Shown: positions 27,001-35,939, counted from the stretch's first letter. The stretch is 64,000 bases of DNA from Xinfangfangia pollutisoli (GCF_020179405.1 NZ_JAICBZ010000006.1:28891-92890), one strand, 5' to 3'. The notes: a model not told the origin generated them from the sequence alone. A program made the numbers and translations.

Positions 27001-27890
27001 TTCTTCTGCCTCGGGTTCAGGGCGTCGTTCATGCCTTCGCCCATCAGGCTGAAGGACAGGACGGTCAGCAGGATCACCACGCCGGGGATGACCGCGCAGA
27101 ACCAGGCGGTGCGCAAGGCGGCGCGGCCCTGGCCGATCATGTTGCCCCAGCTGGCATAGTTCGGATCGCCAAGGTTCAGGAAGGCCAGCGCCGTCTCCAT
27201 CAGGATCGAGGTGGCCATGACGACCGAGGCGAAGACGATCACCGGGGGCAGGGCGTTGGGCAGGATCTCGCGGAAGATGATCGCGGGCGTGCTGACGCCA
27301 AGGTTGCGCGCGGCATCGACGAATTCGCGCTGGCGCAGCGCCATGAACTCGGCCCGGACCATCCGGGCGGGCGCAGTCCAGGAGACAACGCCAATCGCCA
27401 GGATGATATTCTCGATGCTGGAGCCGTAGATCGCAACCAGCGTCAGCAACAGGACAAAGCTTGGGATGGTCTGGAAGGCATCGGTCACGCGCATCAGCAC
27501 GTCATCGACCCAGCCGCCGAAATAGCCCGCGACCGCGCCGATCACCACGCCGATGGCAATCGAGATGACGGTGGCAACCACGCCCACCATCAGCGTGACG
27601 CGCGCGCCATGGACGATCCCGGCAAGGATCGAGCGGCCCAGCTGATCGGTGCCAAGCGGGTTCGCGGCCTCGGTAAAGGGCCAGACCAGCGGCATGCCGG
27701 TGCGCGACAGCGGATCGCCGGGCGCGATGACATCGGCAAGCAGCGCCATCAGCACCACAGCGACGAACAGGATCAGCCCAAGCACCGCCGCGCGGTTGCG
27801 GCGAAAGCGGCGCCACAGCACGGTCGCGCGCGACACCTGCGGGGCCATGGGGGCAGGGCCCTGGGGGGGGATCGTATCGGAAGCGGTCAT
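26997..27890 (-). CDS. Peptide-type ABC transporter permease (DppC type)
   Basis: 297 residues. An N-terminal cytoplasmic arm ending RFRRNRAAVLGLILF, then about six membrane spans, with the permease EAA motif in VDAARNLGVSTPAIIFREILPNALPP. The GTDQLGRSILAGIVHGARVTL segment is typical of DppC/OppC. Overlaps its neighbours by 4 nt on both sides. Partner of the DppB-type permease and fused ATPase. Confidence 0.93.
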   Translation of the reverse strand: MTASDTIPPQGPAPMAPQVSRATVLWRRFRRNRAAVLGLILFVAVVLMALLADVIAPGDPLSRTGMPLVWPFTEAANPLGTDQLGRSILAGIVHGARVTLMVGVVATVISIAIGVVIGAVAGYFGGWVDDVLMRVTDAFQTIPSFVLLLTLVAIYGSSIENIILAIGVVSWTAPARMVRAEFMALRQREFVDAARNLGVSTPAIIFREILPNALPPVIVFASVVMATSILMETALAFLNLGDPNYASWGNMIGQGRAALRTAWFCAVIPGVVILLTVLSFSLMGEGMNDALNPRQKK

Positions 27891-28897
27891 TTCAGGTCGA
27901 TCCTCCGGTCAAGCCAGGCATAGACAAGGTCGGTCAGGAAATTCACGATCACCACGATGATCGAGCAGAGGAAGATGATCCCCAGAAGCGTGTTCAGGTC
28001 GCGCTTGACGACCGAGGTATAGGCAAGCTGGCCAAGGCCCGGCAGCGAGAAGATCGTCTCGATCACCACCGACCCGCCCAGCACGGTCGAGAATTGCAGG
28101 CCCAGAAGCGTCACCACCGGCAAAAGCGCGTTGCGCATGATATGGTGGAACATCACGCGCGAGGGGCTTGCCCCCTTGGCCCGCGCGGTGCGCACGAAAT
28201 CAAGGTCCGAAACCTCCAGCACCGAGGTCCGCATCAGCCGCATGTAGAAGGCCAGATAGATCAGCGACAGCGCCATGGTCGGCATGACCATGTGCATCGC
28301 CGTATCGGCCACCTTGTCCCAGCCGGTGTAGAAGGCGCCAATCGTCGCCACACCGCCCACCGGCAGCCAGCCGAGCTTCACCGAGAACAACAGGATCATC
28401 AGCAGCGCAAGGAAGAAGGACGGCATCGCGTAGAACACCAGCCCCAGCGTCGAGATCACGTTGTCGGTCAGCGAATAGGCGCGGCGCGCGGCAAAGGCCC
28501 CCAGCGAGACGCCGCAGACGAAGGCGATGCTCAGCGAGCTTGCCATCAGCAGAAGTGTGGTTCCAAGCCGGTCCAGCAGCACGGTCGAGACGGGCTGCTC
28601 ATAGACATAGGACCAGCCGAAATCGAACATGGCGAGTTTCGAGAGGTAGCGCCACATCTGCACCAGAACCGGCTGATCCAGCCCGTATTCGGCGCGCAGC
28701 CTTGCGACGAAGGCCGGGTCCGCCCCGCCCATATCGCCCACAAGCGCGTCGACCGTGTCGCCGGGTGTCAGTTTCAGCAACAGGAAGCTGCCGATCATGA
28801 TCAGAAGGATCACCGGCACCGCCTGCAGCAATCGTCGCAGGGCAAAGGCCAGAACGGGGGGAAGGTGAATGCCCATTGGTCGGGGGCTCCGGTTCAT
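27887..28897 (-). CDS. Peptide-type ABC transporter permease (DppB type)
   Basis: 336 residues with about six spans: FALRRLLQAVPVILLIMIGSF at the N terminus, LTPGDTVDALVG loop, and EAA motif in RTARAKGASPSRVMFHHIMRNALLP. The start is ambiguous between ATG 28897 (no clear RBS) and ATG 28876 (MGIHLPP; GGAG about 10 nt upstream). It lies 134 nt after the binding-protein gene with a long hairpin between, a common way to lower permease expression relative to the SBP. Confidence 0.92.
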   Translation of the reverse strand: MNRSPRPMGIHLPPVLAFALRRLLQAVPVILLIMIGSFLLLKLTPGDTVDALVGDMGGADPAFVARLRAEYGLDQPVLVQMWRYLSKLAMFDFGWSYVYEQPVSTVLLDRLGTTLLLMASSLSIAFVCGVSLGAFAARRAYSLTDNVISTLGLVFYAMPSFFLALLMILLFSVKLGWLPVGGVATIGAFYTGWDKVADTAMHMVMPTMALSLIYLAFYMRLMRTSVLEVSDLDFVRTARAKGASPSRVMFHHIMRNALLPVVTLLGLQFSTVLGGSVVIETIFSLPGLGQLAYTSVVKRDLNTLLGIIFLCSIIVVIVNFLTDLVYAWLDRRIDLK

Positions 28898-28985
28898 GAA
28901 GGGGACAGGGGCTGTACGGCCAGTGTCAGCGGGCCACCCGTGGCGCCGCTGCGCAAGGATCGGATCTTGCGGGATCCGGGGGGCA

Positions 28986-29016
28986 GGGGGGCGCAGGCTT
29001 GGCAGCCGCGCCCCCC
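28986..29016 (-). promoter_or_regulatory. Intercistronic hairpin between binding-protein and permease genes
   Basis: GGGGGGCGC (28986-28994) pairs with GCGCCCCCC (29008-29016), and the 13-nt interior folds again as GGCT-TGGC-AGCC. There is no U-tract. It lies between the SBP stop and permease start, as mRNA-stabilising elements of transporter operons do. Confidence 0.6.
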
Positions 29017-29031
29017 TTTCGGGCTTTCAGA

Positions 29032-30618
29032 TCACTCCTTGATCCACAGATCGTACCAGCTGGACGATTCCCAACGCGGCGTGTTGTAGGCGTTTTGCAG
29101 TTTGACGCTGTGGATGCCCAGGAAGGGATGCTCGATCGCGAAGATCACCGGCAGATCCGTCATCTCAAGCTTCTGCATCTCGTGATACAGCGCCACGCGG
29201 GCCTCGGGGTTCAGCTCGGTCGCCGCATCGTCGATCAGCTTGTCCATCTCGGGCGAGAGATAGGCGAACTGGTTCGACCAGGCCGTGCCGGCGGGCGCGC
29301 CCGAGCGCAGCCAGACGGTCGTGGAAACCGCCGGGTCCGAGCGATACTGGTGCCAGCCGCTGGCGGTGTCGAAATCATGATCGCGGTAAACCGTGGTCAG
29401 GAAGCTGGTCGCGTCGCTGGGCACGATCTCGACCTGGATGCCGATTTCCCGCATCGCCTGGGCGAAATAGTCGCCCCAAAGGCCGGTATACTCCCCCCAG
29501 GATGCCGCCCGGTGACGCAGTTTGAACCGCACCCCGTCCGGCCCGCGCGGATAGCCCGCCTCATCCAGCAGCGCCTCGGCCTTGGCCTTGTCATAGGGGT
29601 AGGTCGGGACGTCATCGGTATAGAAGGCGCTGCTGGTGCTGGGGATCGGGCCGCGCCCGGCCTTGCCGTGCCCGCGCATGATCGCCTGGATCGCGAAATC
29701 GGTGTCGAGCCCGTGATAGATCGCCTGACGCACCCGCAGATCGGCCAGGATCGGGTTGCGCAGGTTGAACTCGATCGTCGAATGGGCGACGTTGTTTTCA
29801 TAGCCTTCCGGGCCCATCTTGAAGCGCGGATCTTCGCCGAGACGGACCATGTCCTCCATCGGGATACCGATAAAGCCCGAGGCCAGAACCTCGCCCGCCT
29901 CAAGCGCCGCGGCCGCCGCCGCCTTGTCGGGGATGAAGCGCCAGATCACCCGGTCGAGATAGGGGTATTCCGGCCCGCGCCAGTAGTCATCGTTGCGCAC
30001 CGCAATGATGTACTGCCCGCGCTCATATTCCGCGAACTTGAACGGGCCGGTGCCGATCGGCGCCTGGTTGTGCGGGTTGCGCAGCAGGTCGGTGCCTTCG
30101 TAAAGGTGCTTGGGCACCGGATGGCCCAGATCCGGCATCGCCGCGACCAGAAGGTTCAGCGGCATCGGCTTGGAATAGTTGAACACCGCCGTCAGCGGGT
30201 CGGGGCATTCGACCGATTCCAGATTGGCCTGCAGCGTCGACGAATAGTTCAGGATCGGCTTCCAGAACTCCATCGCGGTGAAGGCGACGTCATCGCAGCC
30301 GAAGGGCTGGCCGTCATGCCAGCGCACGTTTTCGCGCAGCTTGAAGGTGATCTGCTTGCCGTCTTCCGACGCGGACCATTCGGTCGCCAGAACGCCGACA
30401 TAGCCGTCTTTCGTCAGGTCGATCAGCGGCTCCATGATCTTGCCGGTGATCTGATACACGGCGGTCGAGGCCCGCATCGCGGGGTTCAGCACGCCCAGGT
30501 CGCTGACCACATGGGTCACGAATGTGCCGCCGCGCTGCGGCTCTTCGGCCAATGCGGGCATGGCGCCGGTTGCAATCGCGCAGGTAGCTGCCGCCAGCCC
30601 TCGCTTCAGGGTCTTCAT
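29032..30618 (-). CDS. Periplasmic solute-binding protein, family 5 (DppA/OppA type)
   Basis: 528 residues from ATG 30618 (AGAGGA upstream). Sec signal peptide MKTLKRGLAAATCAIATGAM...ALA-E, cleavage near residue 24. SBP_bac_5 features: RGGTFVTHVVSDLGVLNPA, FKLRENVRWHDGQPF, GTGPFKFAEYERGQYI. First gene of the operon carrying permeases, fused ATPase, FAD oxidase, M20 amidohydrolase and Cds1-like enzyme. Ligand likely a small peptide or conjugated amino acid. The upstream region is AT-rich and shared with a divergent VOC-Lrp pair. Confidence 0.92.
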   Translation of the reverse strand: MKTLKRGLAAATCAIATGAMPALAEEPQRGGTFVTHVVSDLGVLNPAMRASTAVYQITGKIMEPLIDLTKDGYVGVLATEWSASEDGKQITFKLRENVRWHDGQPFGCDDVAFTAMEFWKPILNYSSTLQANLESVECPDPLTAVFNYSKPMPLNLLVAAMPDLGHPVPKHLYEGTDLLRNPHNQAPIGTGPFKFAEYERGQYIIAVRNDDYWRGPEYPYLDRVIWRFIPDKAAAAAALEAGEVLASGFIGIPMEDMVRLGEDPRFKMGPEGYENNVAHSTIEFNLRNPILADLRVRQAIYHGLDTDFAIQAIMRGHGKAGRGPIPSTSSAFYTDDVPTYPYDKAKAEALLDEAGYPRGPDGVRFKLRHRAASWGEYTGLWGDYFAQAMREIGIQVEIVPSDATSFLTTVYRDHDFDTASGWHQYRSDPAVSTTVWLRSGAPAGTAWSNQFAYLSPEMDKLIDDAATELNPEARVALYHEMQKLEMTDLPVIFAIEHPFLGIHSVKLQNAYNTPRWESSSWYDLWIKE

Positions 30619-31027
30619 GTCCAAATCCTCTCTGTGGTTCGGGATGTGTTCCGGCCTGGCCGACATCCTTCTTGTTACTTGGTCTCAGGCAAAGTCAGCA
30701 ACCGAGGGGACAAGTCAAGTGTTAAATACACAATTTATGCCGAAGTTTAGCGTCTTTACACACATCCACCTGCGCAAGATCGGGTGTAAAATTTCTCTAT
30801 TTTGCGATATGTGGAAAAAAATAACCTTACAAATACCACTCCGGCCCGCGCTTTTGGGGGATTCTGTTCAGAATGGTTGAATCATACTGTTTTTTGCCGG
30901 TTAAGGGGAAGACTGTTCCGCATCAGGCAGCGTTCTGGTGAGAAAAATCCGATCCCTGCCCGAATTCAGGTTGAAACGTCCGCCAAGATGAAGAAGTCTC
31001 GCGGCAAACCTGCGAAAGAGGCCCGTC
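30619..31027. promoter_or_regulatory. AT-rich divergent regulatory region (409 nt, no gene)
   Basis: The stretch from about 30680 to 30900 is markedly richer in A+T than the rest of the window. It holds TTTACAC / GTGTAAA repeats (about 30754 and 30784) and a GTGT-TAAAT-ACAC dyad near 30720. No convincing gene lies in it. It must contain the promoters of the minus-strand ABC operon and plus-strand VOC-Lrp pair, and probably Lrp-type binding sites, which are typically AT-rich. Exact -35/-10 boxes cannot be fixed. Confidence 0.55.
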
Positions 31028-31912
31028 ATGTCCCATCCCGTCACCGGAATCGACCACGTTTTCCTGCTGGTCAGCGACCTGGAAACCAGCGCCGCGCGTT
31101 ACAGAAGGCTGGGCTTCACGCTTTCGCCGCGGGGGTTGCACAGCCCGCAGATGGGCTCGGCGAACTACACGATGATGCTGCGCGGCGACTATATCGAGCT
31201 GCTGGGGATGGTTGCGGAAACCGAATTCAACCAGTCGCAGCGCCAGCTTCTGCAGACCAGCGGCGAGGGGCTGCGCGCCATCGCCTGCCGGATCACCGGG
31301 GCCGAAACCGCGCGTGAGGCGCTGGCCGAACTGGGAATCGCCGCGACGCCGGTGATCAACTTCTCGCGCCCGCTGCCGCTGCCCGACGGGTCGGAAGGCG
31401 TGGCCTCGTTCTCGATCACGCAGTTCGCCCCGCAAGAGATGCCGGTCGGCCATGTCTTCATGTGCCAGCACAACACGCCCGAGATGGTCTGGCGACCCGA
31501 GCTGCAAACCCACGCCAATGGCGCGACCGATATCGACGCGGTGATCGTCGCAACCGCCGATCCGGCGGCGAAGGCGGCGGAATTCGCCCGGCTTTTCGCG
31601 GCGGGAACCGTCACGACCGCCGCAGACGGGTCTGCCGTGGTTGAAACCGGGCGCGATTCGGCAAAGATCATCTGCATGCGGGTTGAGGCCGCAGGCCGCG
31701 CCTATGCGCCCGAAGCCGTGGCCGCGACCCCCGCCGACGGCTTCACCGCGCTGCGTCTGCGGGTTGCCGATCTGGCGCAGACCGCGCGGGTGCTGCGGGA
31801 AAATGGCGTGGCTTTCCGGGACGCGGCCCAGGATGCGACTAAGGGCGAGGCGGGCCTTTGGGTCGCCCCGGCAGAGGCCAGCGGCATGATCCTGCATTTC
31901 GTATCCGCATGA
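31028..31912 (+). CDS. VOC (glyoxalase-like) superfamily protein
   Basis: 294 residues with two vicinal-oxygen-chelate repeats. It opens TGIDHVFLLVSDLETSAARYRRLGFTLSPRG, with YIELLGMV ending the first module. A second module follows ATDIDAVIVATADPAAKAAEFARLF. The layout matches the glyoxalase-like (Glyoxalase_3/DUF type) group, which includes lyases and dioxygenases but many uncharacterised members. AAAGAGG precedes ATG 31028. It overlaps the Lrp gene by ATGA and is divergent from the ABC operon, so it is probably co-regulated with uptake. Reaction unknown. Confidence 0.8.
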   Translation: MSHPVTGIDHVFLLVSDLETSAARYRRLGFTLSPRGLHSPQMGSANYTMMLRGDYIELLGMVAETEFNQSQRQLLQTSGEGLRAIACRITGAETAREALAELGIAATPVINFSRPLPLPDGSEGVASFSITQFAPQEMPVGHVFMCQHNTPEMVWRPELQTHANGATDIDAVIVATADPAAKAAEFARLFAAGTVTTAADGSAVVETGRDSAKIICMRVEAAGRAYAPEAVAATPADGFTALRLRVADLAQTARVLRENGVAFRDAAQDATKGEAGLWVAPAEASGMILHFVSA

Positions 31913-32478
31913 GCCAGAGCGAAAACGCCAGCCCCGAAAAACCGGGTGCCGAAAAACCGGGTGCGGAAAAGCCGGCTGCCGAAAAAACCGGACCTGGCCG
32001 CAAGCGCGGCCAGACCTCGGGTTTTGACGAAACCGACCGGCAGATCCTTGATCTTCTGCAACATCACGACCGCCCCGTGGCGGTCCTTGCCGAAGAACTG
32101 GGCATGTCGCAAACGCCCTGCTGGCGGCGTATCCGCAAGCTGGAAGAGGCGGGCGTGATCCGGGGCCGGGTCACGCTGGTCGATCCCGAGAAGGCGGGCG
32201 TCCCGCTGACCGTCTTCATCTCGGTCACCGCTCCGCGTCATGAGGCGCAATGGCTGGACCGTTTCCGCAGCCTGATCGAAAGCATCCCCGAGATTGTCGA
32301 GGCCTACCGCCTGACCGGCCCGACCGACTATATCCTGAAGGCGATGGTGCCGGACATCCGCGCTTACGACCAGCTGTACAAGACGATGATCGAGGGGCTG
32401 GAATTCTCGCAGATCAACTCGTCCATCTCGATGGAAGAGCTGAAATTCACCACCGCCGTGCCGCTGAACTACCTTTAG
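31909..32478 (+). CDS. AsnC/Lrp-family regulator, DecR (cysteine-responsive) type
   Basis: 189 residues from ATG 31909 within the ATGA overlap. There is an N-terminal 30-residue Glu/Lys/Pro repeat tail, then an Lrp HTH (FDETDRQILDLLQHH, LAEELGMSQTPCWRRIRKLEEAGVI) and an RAM effector domain ending SISMEELKFTTAVPLNYL. The sequences TPCWRRIRKLEE, LVDPEKAGVPLTVFISV and the RAM end recall E. coli DecR/YbaO, which responds to L-cysteine. With a Cds1-like enzyme in the facing operon this supports cysteine-linked control. The tail is extra compared with usual 150-165 residue Lrp proteins. Confidence 0.85.
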   Translation: MSQSENASPEKPGAEKPGAEKPAAEKTGPGRKRGQTSGFDETDRQILDLLQHHDRPVAVLAEELGMSQTPCWRRIRKLEEAGVIRGRVTLVDPEKAGVPLTVFISVTAPRHEAQWLDRFRSLIESIPEIVEAYRLTGPTDYILKAMVPDIRAYDQLYKTMIEGLEFSQINSSISMEELKFTTAVPLNYL

Positions 32479-32651
32479 GGGCGCTGCGACGGCCCGCATC
32501 CGGTGCCATGCCGCGCATCTGCGCACAGTCCATCCCGCAGCCGCCGCCATGGCGGGGCGGGGCAAGGCGTGGTTAAACCTGCCCCTGCCGCTGCCCAAGG
32601 GCAGTTGCGATGTGCGGGAATGGCCTTGGCGGTTCCCGACAGGAGAGCGTC

Positions 32652-33662
32652 ATGACCACGACCCAGAACAGCCCGGCCCGCTGGCCCTTCCTTGCCTTCC
32701 GGCTGTTCCTTGCGGCCAGCCTTGCGCTTGCTGCGGCGGTGGCGCTTGGGCTGCAAAACCCGTTCTGGGCCGCGATGCCGGTCTGGGTGGTGGCGCAGCC
32801 CTGGCGCCAGGATCTGCTGCTGCGCGGCGTGTTGCGGGTGGCGGGCACCTTGATCGGGGCGGCGCTGGGCTGGGCCGCGCTGCACTGGCTGCCCTCGACC
32901 CCGCTGCTGATCCTGTTCCTTGCGCTGGCTTTGAGCTGCGGTACGGTTGCAAGCTACTGGATCGGCAACATTTACAATTACGGCGTCCAGCTGGCGGCGA
33001 TCACGGTCGCGGTGGTGCTGGTGCCGGCGATGGTGCATCATCTGGCACGGGCCGATGACATCCTGCCGCTGGCGCGGGACCGCATTCTCTGCACGCTGAT
33101 CGGTGTGGTGGCGGTGACCGCGACCACCTTCCTGTTCACGCCGCGCCACAGCGGCCAAAAGCCCGAACGCGCGCATCCCGACCGCGCCAGCCTGTGGCGC
33201 CGGGCCGGGATCACGCTGGTCGCGGGGGGCACCGGCGGCTCGGTCGCGGCGCTTGTCGGTGGGCCGATCGGCATGGCCGCGGGCATGGCGCTGAGCATTT
33301 TTCCGGTCATCATCGGATCGATGCGCCACCCGCAGCCGGTGCTTTACGTCATGCCGCGCGGCGTCTTCCTGGGCGTGATCGCGGCGCTTTGCTACCGCGT
33401 CGTCTATGAGATCCTGCCTGCGACCGAGGGGGCAGCCTTTCTGCTGGCGCTGCCCTTCCTGGCGCTTGGCGCCAGCTTGCGGGCCAATCCCAAGACCGCG
33501 CCCTTGGGGCTGGATGCCAATATGGTCTTCCTGCTGGCCGCCGAGGCCGGGATCGTCGGCCATGGCTTTTCGGCCTATCTGCAGGGCGGCGCGGCGCTGA
33601 TCCTGTGCGGCATCGCGGTGGCGGCCAGCTATCACCACCTGCTGCGGCCCGAGCGCGCCTGA
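32652..33662 (+). CDS. FUSC-family inner-membrane protein
   Basis: 336 residues from ATG 32652 (AGGAGAG upstream). Two clusters of hydrophobic spans, roughly 15-160 and 200-330, joined by a basic cytoplasmic linker (PRHSGQKPERAHPDRASLWRR). The opening LRLFLAASLALAAAVALGLQNPFWAAMPVWVVAQP recalls the fusaric-acid-resistance/AaeB-type N domain, but the protein is far shorter than AaeB (about 650). Perhaps an aromatic-acid efflux or tolerance protein; function inferred only from family. It stands alone, 173 nt after the Lrp gene. Confidence 0.72.
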   Translation: MTTTQNSPARWPFLAFRLFLAASLALAAAVALGLQNPFWAAMPVWVVAQPWRQDLLLRGVLRVAGTLIGAALGWAALHWLPSTPLLILFLALALSCGTVASYWIGNIYNYGVQLAAITVAVVLVPAMVHHLARADDILPLARDRILCTLIGVVAVTATTFLFTPRHSGQKPERAHPDRASLWRRAGITLVAGGTGGSVAALVGGPIGMAAGMALSIFPVIIGSMRHPQPVLYVMPRGVFLGVIAALCYRVVYEILPATEGAAFLLALPFLALGASLRANPKTAPLGLDANMVFLLAAEAGIVGHGFSAYLQGGAALILCGIAVAASYHHLLRPERA

Positions 33663-33722
33663 CGGGGCGGGGCAGGGGATGGGCCGCAAGGTTCCAGCGC
33701 CGCCCGCCCGGCGGCCCTGACC

Positions 33723-34868
33723 CTAACGGACCGGATCGTCCAGAATATAGTCCGGGCCCAGACCGCTGGCCCTGGAACAGCCAAGCAGCGCCAAAGTCGT
33801 ATCGATCTCGGCGCCGATCATGGCGATGACCTCGCTGATCCCCGTTTCGCCCCGTGCCGCCAATCCATAAAGGGTGGCCCGGCCCAGCAAGCACATCCTC
33901 GCCCCCGCGCAGAGCGCCTTCACCACATCCTCGCCGGTGCGGATACCGCTGTCGAGCAGGACAGGCATGGCCGTGTCGCCGGGCAGGCCGCGCAGGATGT
34001 CAAAGGGCGCGGCCACGTCCTCAAGCTGGCGCGCACCGTGGTTTGACAAGATCACGGCGTCCACGCCCGCGGCCTGCGCGCGGCGCATTTCGGCGGCCGA
34101 GGTCAATCCCTTCAGGATCAACCGATGCGGCCAGGCCGCCCGAAGCGCCTCCAGCGCTTGCCAGTCAAAGCCCGCATCCATCTGCCGGTTCATGAGCGCG
34201 GCCTGCATCGTCGCATCCGTCGCGTCGGCCGAGGCGAAGTTGGCCAGTTCCGGCAGCCCGTGGCGCAGCTGCGAGACCGCCCATGCCGGATGGCGGGCCA
34301 CGTCCATCAGGATGCGCGGGGTCATCCGGAACGGAACCTTGAAGCCCGAGCGCTGATCGCGCAGGCGCTTGCCATTCACCGCGACATCCACGGTCAGGAT
34401 CAGCGTTGTGTAGCCCGCGTCCAGCGCGCGTTTGACGAAAACCTTCGCCTGATCCCGGTGCAACACGTAAAGCTGAAACCACTTCTCGCCATCCCCGGCC
34501 CGCGCGACCTGCTCGATGGACGAGGTTGAGGCCGTGGACAGACAGAAGGGCAGGCCCGCCCGCCCGGCGGCCCGCGCCAGCATCAGATCGCCATCCGGCC
34601 GCACCACGCCATTCAGCCCCGTCGGTGCGATCGCCAGAGGCAGCGGATATCGCTGCCCCCACAAGGTCACCGAGGGGTCGCGCTGCGCGACATCGGTCAG
34701 CCTGCGGGGCGCGAAAAGCACCCGCGCAAAGGCGGCCCGATTGCGCACAAGCCCGCGTTCGCTTCCCGCGGCACCGTCGACATAATCCATGACCATCCGC
34801 GGCAGATAGCGGGCGGCGCGCCGGCGATACGCGTCCAGATCCGGCAGGGGGGCAGGGTGCCTGCTCAT
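33723..34868 (-). CDS. FMN-dependent alpha-hydroxy-acid dehydrogenase (LldD / mandelate dehydrogenase family)
   Basis: 381 residues, standard length. FMN barrel with YVDGAAGSERGLVRNRAAF, APTGLNGVVRPDGDLMLARAA, LTVDVAVNGKRLRD, LILKGLTSAAE (active Lys) and the SNHGARQLE stretch holding the catalytic His and Arg. In the family SNHGGRQLD is usual, so Ala replaces the second Gly. Oxidises L-lactate, (S)-mandelate, glycolate or a related 2-hydroxy acid to the 2-oxo acid. It lies 108 nt downstream of the first arginase-fold gene on the same strand, so may belong to that cluster. Confidence 0.86.
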   Translation of the reverse strand: MSRHPAPLPDLDAYRRRAARYLPRMVMDYVDGAAGSERGLVRNRAAFARVLFAPRRLTDVAQRDPSVTLWGQRYPLPLAIAPTGLNGVVRPDGDLMLARAAGRAGLPFCLSTASTSSIEQVARAGDGEKWFQLYVLHRDQAKVFVKRALDAGYTTLILTVDVAVNGKRLRDQRSGFKVPFRMTPRILMDVARHPAWAVSQLRHGLPELANFASADATDATMQAALMNRQMDAGFDWQALEALRAAWPHRLILKGLTSAAEMRRAQAAGVDAVILSNHGARQLEDVAAPFDILRGLPGDTAMPVLLDSGIRTGEDVVKALCAGARMCLLGRATLYGLAARGETGISEVIAMIGAEIDTTLALLGCSRASGLGPDYILDDPVR

Positions 34869-34976
34869 GCTGCCGGCATGGCCAAGGCAGAATGTGCAGG
34901 AGCCGTGAAGATGCGTGTCAGGTCCGACCCTCCTTGTGTCAACGCGACGGGGGTCACAGGCCCCGCGACCCCGCCC

Positions 34977-35939
34977 CTAGCGGGCCGCCTTCGGCCCACA
35001 GAAAGCCTTGACCGCCGCCACGATGGCCTGGCCGATCGTCTCGGCCGCCTCGGGCTGGATCGACGGATCAAAGCTGGCAACATCCATGGCCTCGACCTTG
35101 AAGAGGTCGGCGATCCGCCCGAAAAGGTGGACCAGTTGGTCCATCGTCAGGCCGCCCTCGGCCATATAGCGGCTGACCCGCGCAACCGAGGGATCCAGCA
35201 CGTCAACGTCAAAGTGGACATAGACCCGGCTGCACCGCTGGGCAAGGCTTTGCAATGCCTGGTCTATTGCCGCCTCAAAGCCCAGTGCCGCGATCTCTGC
35301 GGGGCTTACCCTGCTGCCCGGCAGGTTGCTGCGCGGCACCCGGCTTTCATAGCGCTCATGCAGGCCAATGGTCAGGATCCTGTCTTCGGGGATGGGGTGG
35401 AACCCTTCCATCCTGGCACAATAGGCTTGCCAGCAGCGACCGGCGATCATCGCCACCGGCATTCCCTCCAGCAGGCCCGAGACGGATTCATTCGGCGTCA
35501 TCGCGTCATCATGGGCGTCGAGCCAGATCATGCCGACCTCGCCCGAAGGTTCGGACACACCGGCCACCATGCCCAGCGCGGCCGTGCAGGCGCCGTTCAG
35601 GGCAAGGACGAAGGAACCGCGCCCGCGGGCCTTGCGCACCTCCCGCCCCAAGGCCACGTTCTGAACGAACATCCGGCTCATCTGATCCCCGGGGAACAGG
35701 CCCTCGACATCCACGCCGGACTGGCCCGCCGATTCGCTGGCGGAGGGGTCATCGACGCCGCTGATCTCGGTCACTGCGGGCACCACCCCCAGATCCTTCA
35801 GCCCCGACAGCAGAGCCGAGCTTGCCAGGATCGCCCGCGGACCCAGCGCCATGGGAATCAGCGGTTCCGGCGCGTGACGGCCATAGTGGTAGGGCAGCAG
35901 GACCAACGCGACAGGCATGGCGATATGAGTTTTGGTCAT
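34977..35939 (-). CDS. Arginase/ureohydrolase-fold protein lacking the GGDH histidine (paralogue 1)
   Basis: 320 residues. Two of the three Mn-binding motifs of the family are clear: LDAHDDAMTP (about 139-148) and HFDVDVLDP (about 242-250), followed by EGGLT. The first motif, normally GGDHS, reads NGACT (about 115-119): Cys takes the metal-A His position. The paralogue at 36114 has the same change at the same residue number. The family hydrolyses guanidino or amidino groups; with this metal site the activity may differ. Its start lies inside a 17-bp tandem repeat. Divergent from paralogue 2. Substrate unknown. Confidence 0.8.
   Translation of the reverse strand: MTKTHIAMPVALVLLPYHYGRHAPEPLIPMALGPRAILASSALLSGLKDLGVVPAVTEISGVDDPSASESAGQSGVDVEGLFPGDQMSRMFVQNVALGREVRKARGRGSFVLALNGACTAALGMVAGVSEPSGEVGMIWLDAHDDAMTPNESVSGLLEGMPVAMIAGRCWQAYCARMEGFHPIPEDRILTIGLHERYESRVPRSNLPGSRVSPAEIAALGFEAAIDQALQSLAQRCSRVYVHFDVDVLDPSVARVSRYMAEGGLTMDQLVHLFGRIADLFKVEAMDVASFDPSIQPEAAETIGQAIVAAVKAFCGPKAAR

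Noticed and set aside
33723..34868. Complete mandelate pathway (mandelate dehydrogenase, benzoylformate decarboxylase, benzaldehyde dehydrogenase, catechol genes)
   Set aside because: Members with matching folds are present but far apart and in unrelated operons, and no benzoate-to-catechol genes are seen; kept as separate family-level calls.
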